A stretch of DNA of 64,000 bases, taken from positions 219,388 to 283,387 of the forward strand of contig WGNA01000006.1 of NCBI GenBank assembly GCA_016124755.1. The letters are read 5' to 3'. A program made the position numbers and the translations under genes. Shown here piece by piece: positions 63,674 through 64,000 of this stretch. The stretch is from Bacteroidota bacterium. GTDB taxonomy: Bacteria > Bacteroidota > Bacteroidia > NS11-12g > UBA9320. The number at the start of each line of letters is the position of its first letter. Positions within the stretch are counted from its first letter, which is position 1. Under the pieces are notes generated by a model that was not told the origin of the DNA, did not search any database, and worked only from the letters and a program-made list of their open reading frames with translations.

Positions 63674-63829
63674 AAAAAAGCCCCCGATATCTCGGAGGCT
63701 TTCGTGACCTCGTCTGGATTCAAACCTGAAACCTTCTGATCCGTAGTCAGATGCTCCCTGCCCGCCACCGCTTTTGCCATCAGGCAGGCGGGTATTCAAT
63801 TGAGCGTAACATTCAAAATCTTCACAATT
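63674..63829. repeat. 156-bp tRNA-Arg-like repeat, copy B
   Basis: Read on the minus strand this unit shows the 3' half of a tRNA: an anticodon arm TCTGA-CTACGGA-TCAGA (63735-63751, anticodon ACG, Arg), a variable loop, a T arm, acceptor tail CGAGGTC and a terminator hairpin. In the D arm, between GCTCAATTGAATA and GAGC, a 36-bp GC-rich hairpin (63757-63792) is inserted. No 5' acceptor strand complementary to CGAGGTC is found, so it cannot fold as a normal tRNA. The T stem has one mismatch here. Confidence 0.82.
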
Positions 63830-63985
63830 AAAAAAGCCCCCGATATCTCGGAGGCTTTTGTGACCTCGTCAGGATTCAAACCTGAAACCTTCTGATCCGT
63901 AGTCAGATGCTCCCTGCCCGCCACCGCTCTTGCCTTCAGGCAGGCGGGTATTCAATTGAGCCTTAATTTCAAAATCTTCACAAAT
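63830..63985. repeat. 156-bp tRNA-Arg-like repeat, copy C
   Basis: Tandem to copy B at exactly 156 bp. It keeps the anticodon arm, an intact T stem (TCAGG/CCTGA), acceptor tail and terminator, and carries the same hairpin insertion at 63913-63948 with a few substitutions in its loop. The 5' acceptor strand is again missing. Confidence 0.82.
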
Positions 63986-64000
63986 AAAAAAGCCCCCGAT
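63986..64000. repeat. start of repeat copy D, cut by window end
   Basis: The first 15 bp of another unit (AAAAAAGCCCCCGAT), again exactly 156 bp after the previous unit. The array continues beyond the window. Confidence 0.75.

Noticed and set aside
63674..63985. Functional tRNA-Arg genes
   Set aside because: No 5' acceptor strand complementary to the 3' CGAGGTC tail is present, and the D arm is interrupted by 36 bp.
63674..64000. CRISPR array
   Set aside because: Period is 156 bp, repeats are tRNA-like with no unique spacers, and there are no cas genes.

Overview
The window looks like chromosomal DNA from a Bacteroidota bacterium (Flavobacteriia or Sphingobacteriia-like). The evidence is direct. 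Three secreted proteins end in type IX secretion (T9SS) C-terminal sorting domains. A PorX-type response regulator with a PglZ domain is present, and so is the LpxC-FabZ fusion typical of this phylum. There are two S46 dipeptidyl peptidases, CarboxypepD_reg-like TonB receptors, a DUF4249 lipoprotein, and several promoters of the TTG/TAnnTTTG type. Base composition is about 40-45% GC, and most of the sequence is ordinary core genome with tightly packed operons.

Layout. 1-6.3 kb: a partial lipoprotein, a secreted subtilase and a large T9SS adhesin-like protein. 6.4-14.5 kb: a thioredoxin/DUF255 protein, then a minus-strand block mlaE-mlaF-DPP11-DPP7. 14.5-21.1 kb: an SDR oxidoreductase, a T9SS cargo protein with a strong terminator, MnmD, a GT2 glycosyltransferase with a polytopic membrane protein, and an ABC ATPase/DUF4920/CxxCH lipoprotein operon. 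21.1-25.6 kb: lipid A genes lpxD-lpxC/fabZ-lpxA and an HD hydrolase. 25.8-34.2 kb: porX-tsaE-M28 peptidase coupled by ATGA overlaps, then a beta-CASP nuclease, gyrA and a TPR protein. 34.4-43.9 kb: an M36 metallopeptidase with a T9SS tail, a muramidase-like protein with an acyl-CoA ligase, a redoxin-like protein with a zinc peptidase, and purD with an overlapping 53-residue protein. 43.9-50.5 kb: an EamA transporter, an XRE regulator with a phased operator array, a DUF6580 protein, serC-serA-DUF1015 and a YihY membrane protein. 50.5-55 kb: tRNA-Ser followed by a large imperfect palindrome and repeats, a trypsin-like protease, a PLP enzyme, heme oxygenase and an AlkD-like protein. 55-62.7 kb: rimK, two TonB receptors, a MauG-type di-heme protein and DUF4249. 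62.8-64 kb: a ParD/ParE toxin-antitoxin module flanked by copies of a tRNA-derived repeat, which then becomes a 156-bp tandem array running off the end of the window.

How they fit together: envelope biogenesis (Lpx, Mla, TonB receptors, muramidase-like protein), protein secretion through T9SS (PorX and its cargo), and extracellular peptide degradation (subtilase, M36, M28, S46 DPP7/DPP11) point to a protein-degrading, heterotrophic lifestyle. The least ordinary parts are non-coding: the tRNA-Arg-like repeat array with a GC-rich hairpin inserted in its D-arm beside parDE, the palindrome behind tRNA-Ser, and the operator array upstream of the XRE regulator.
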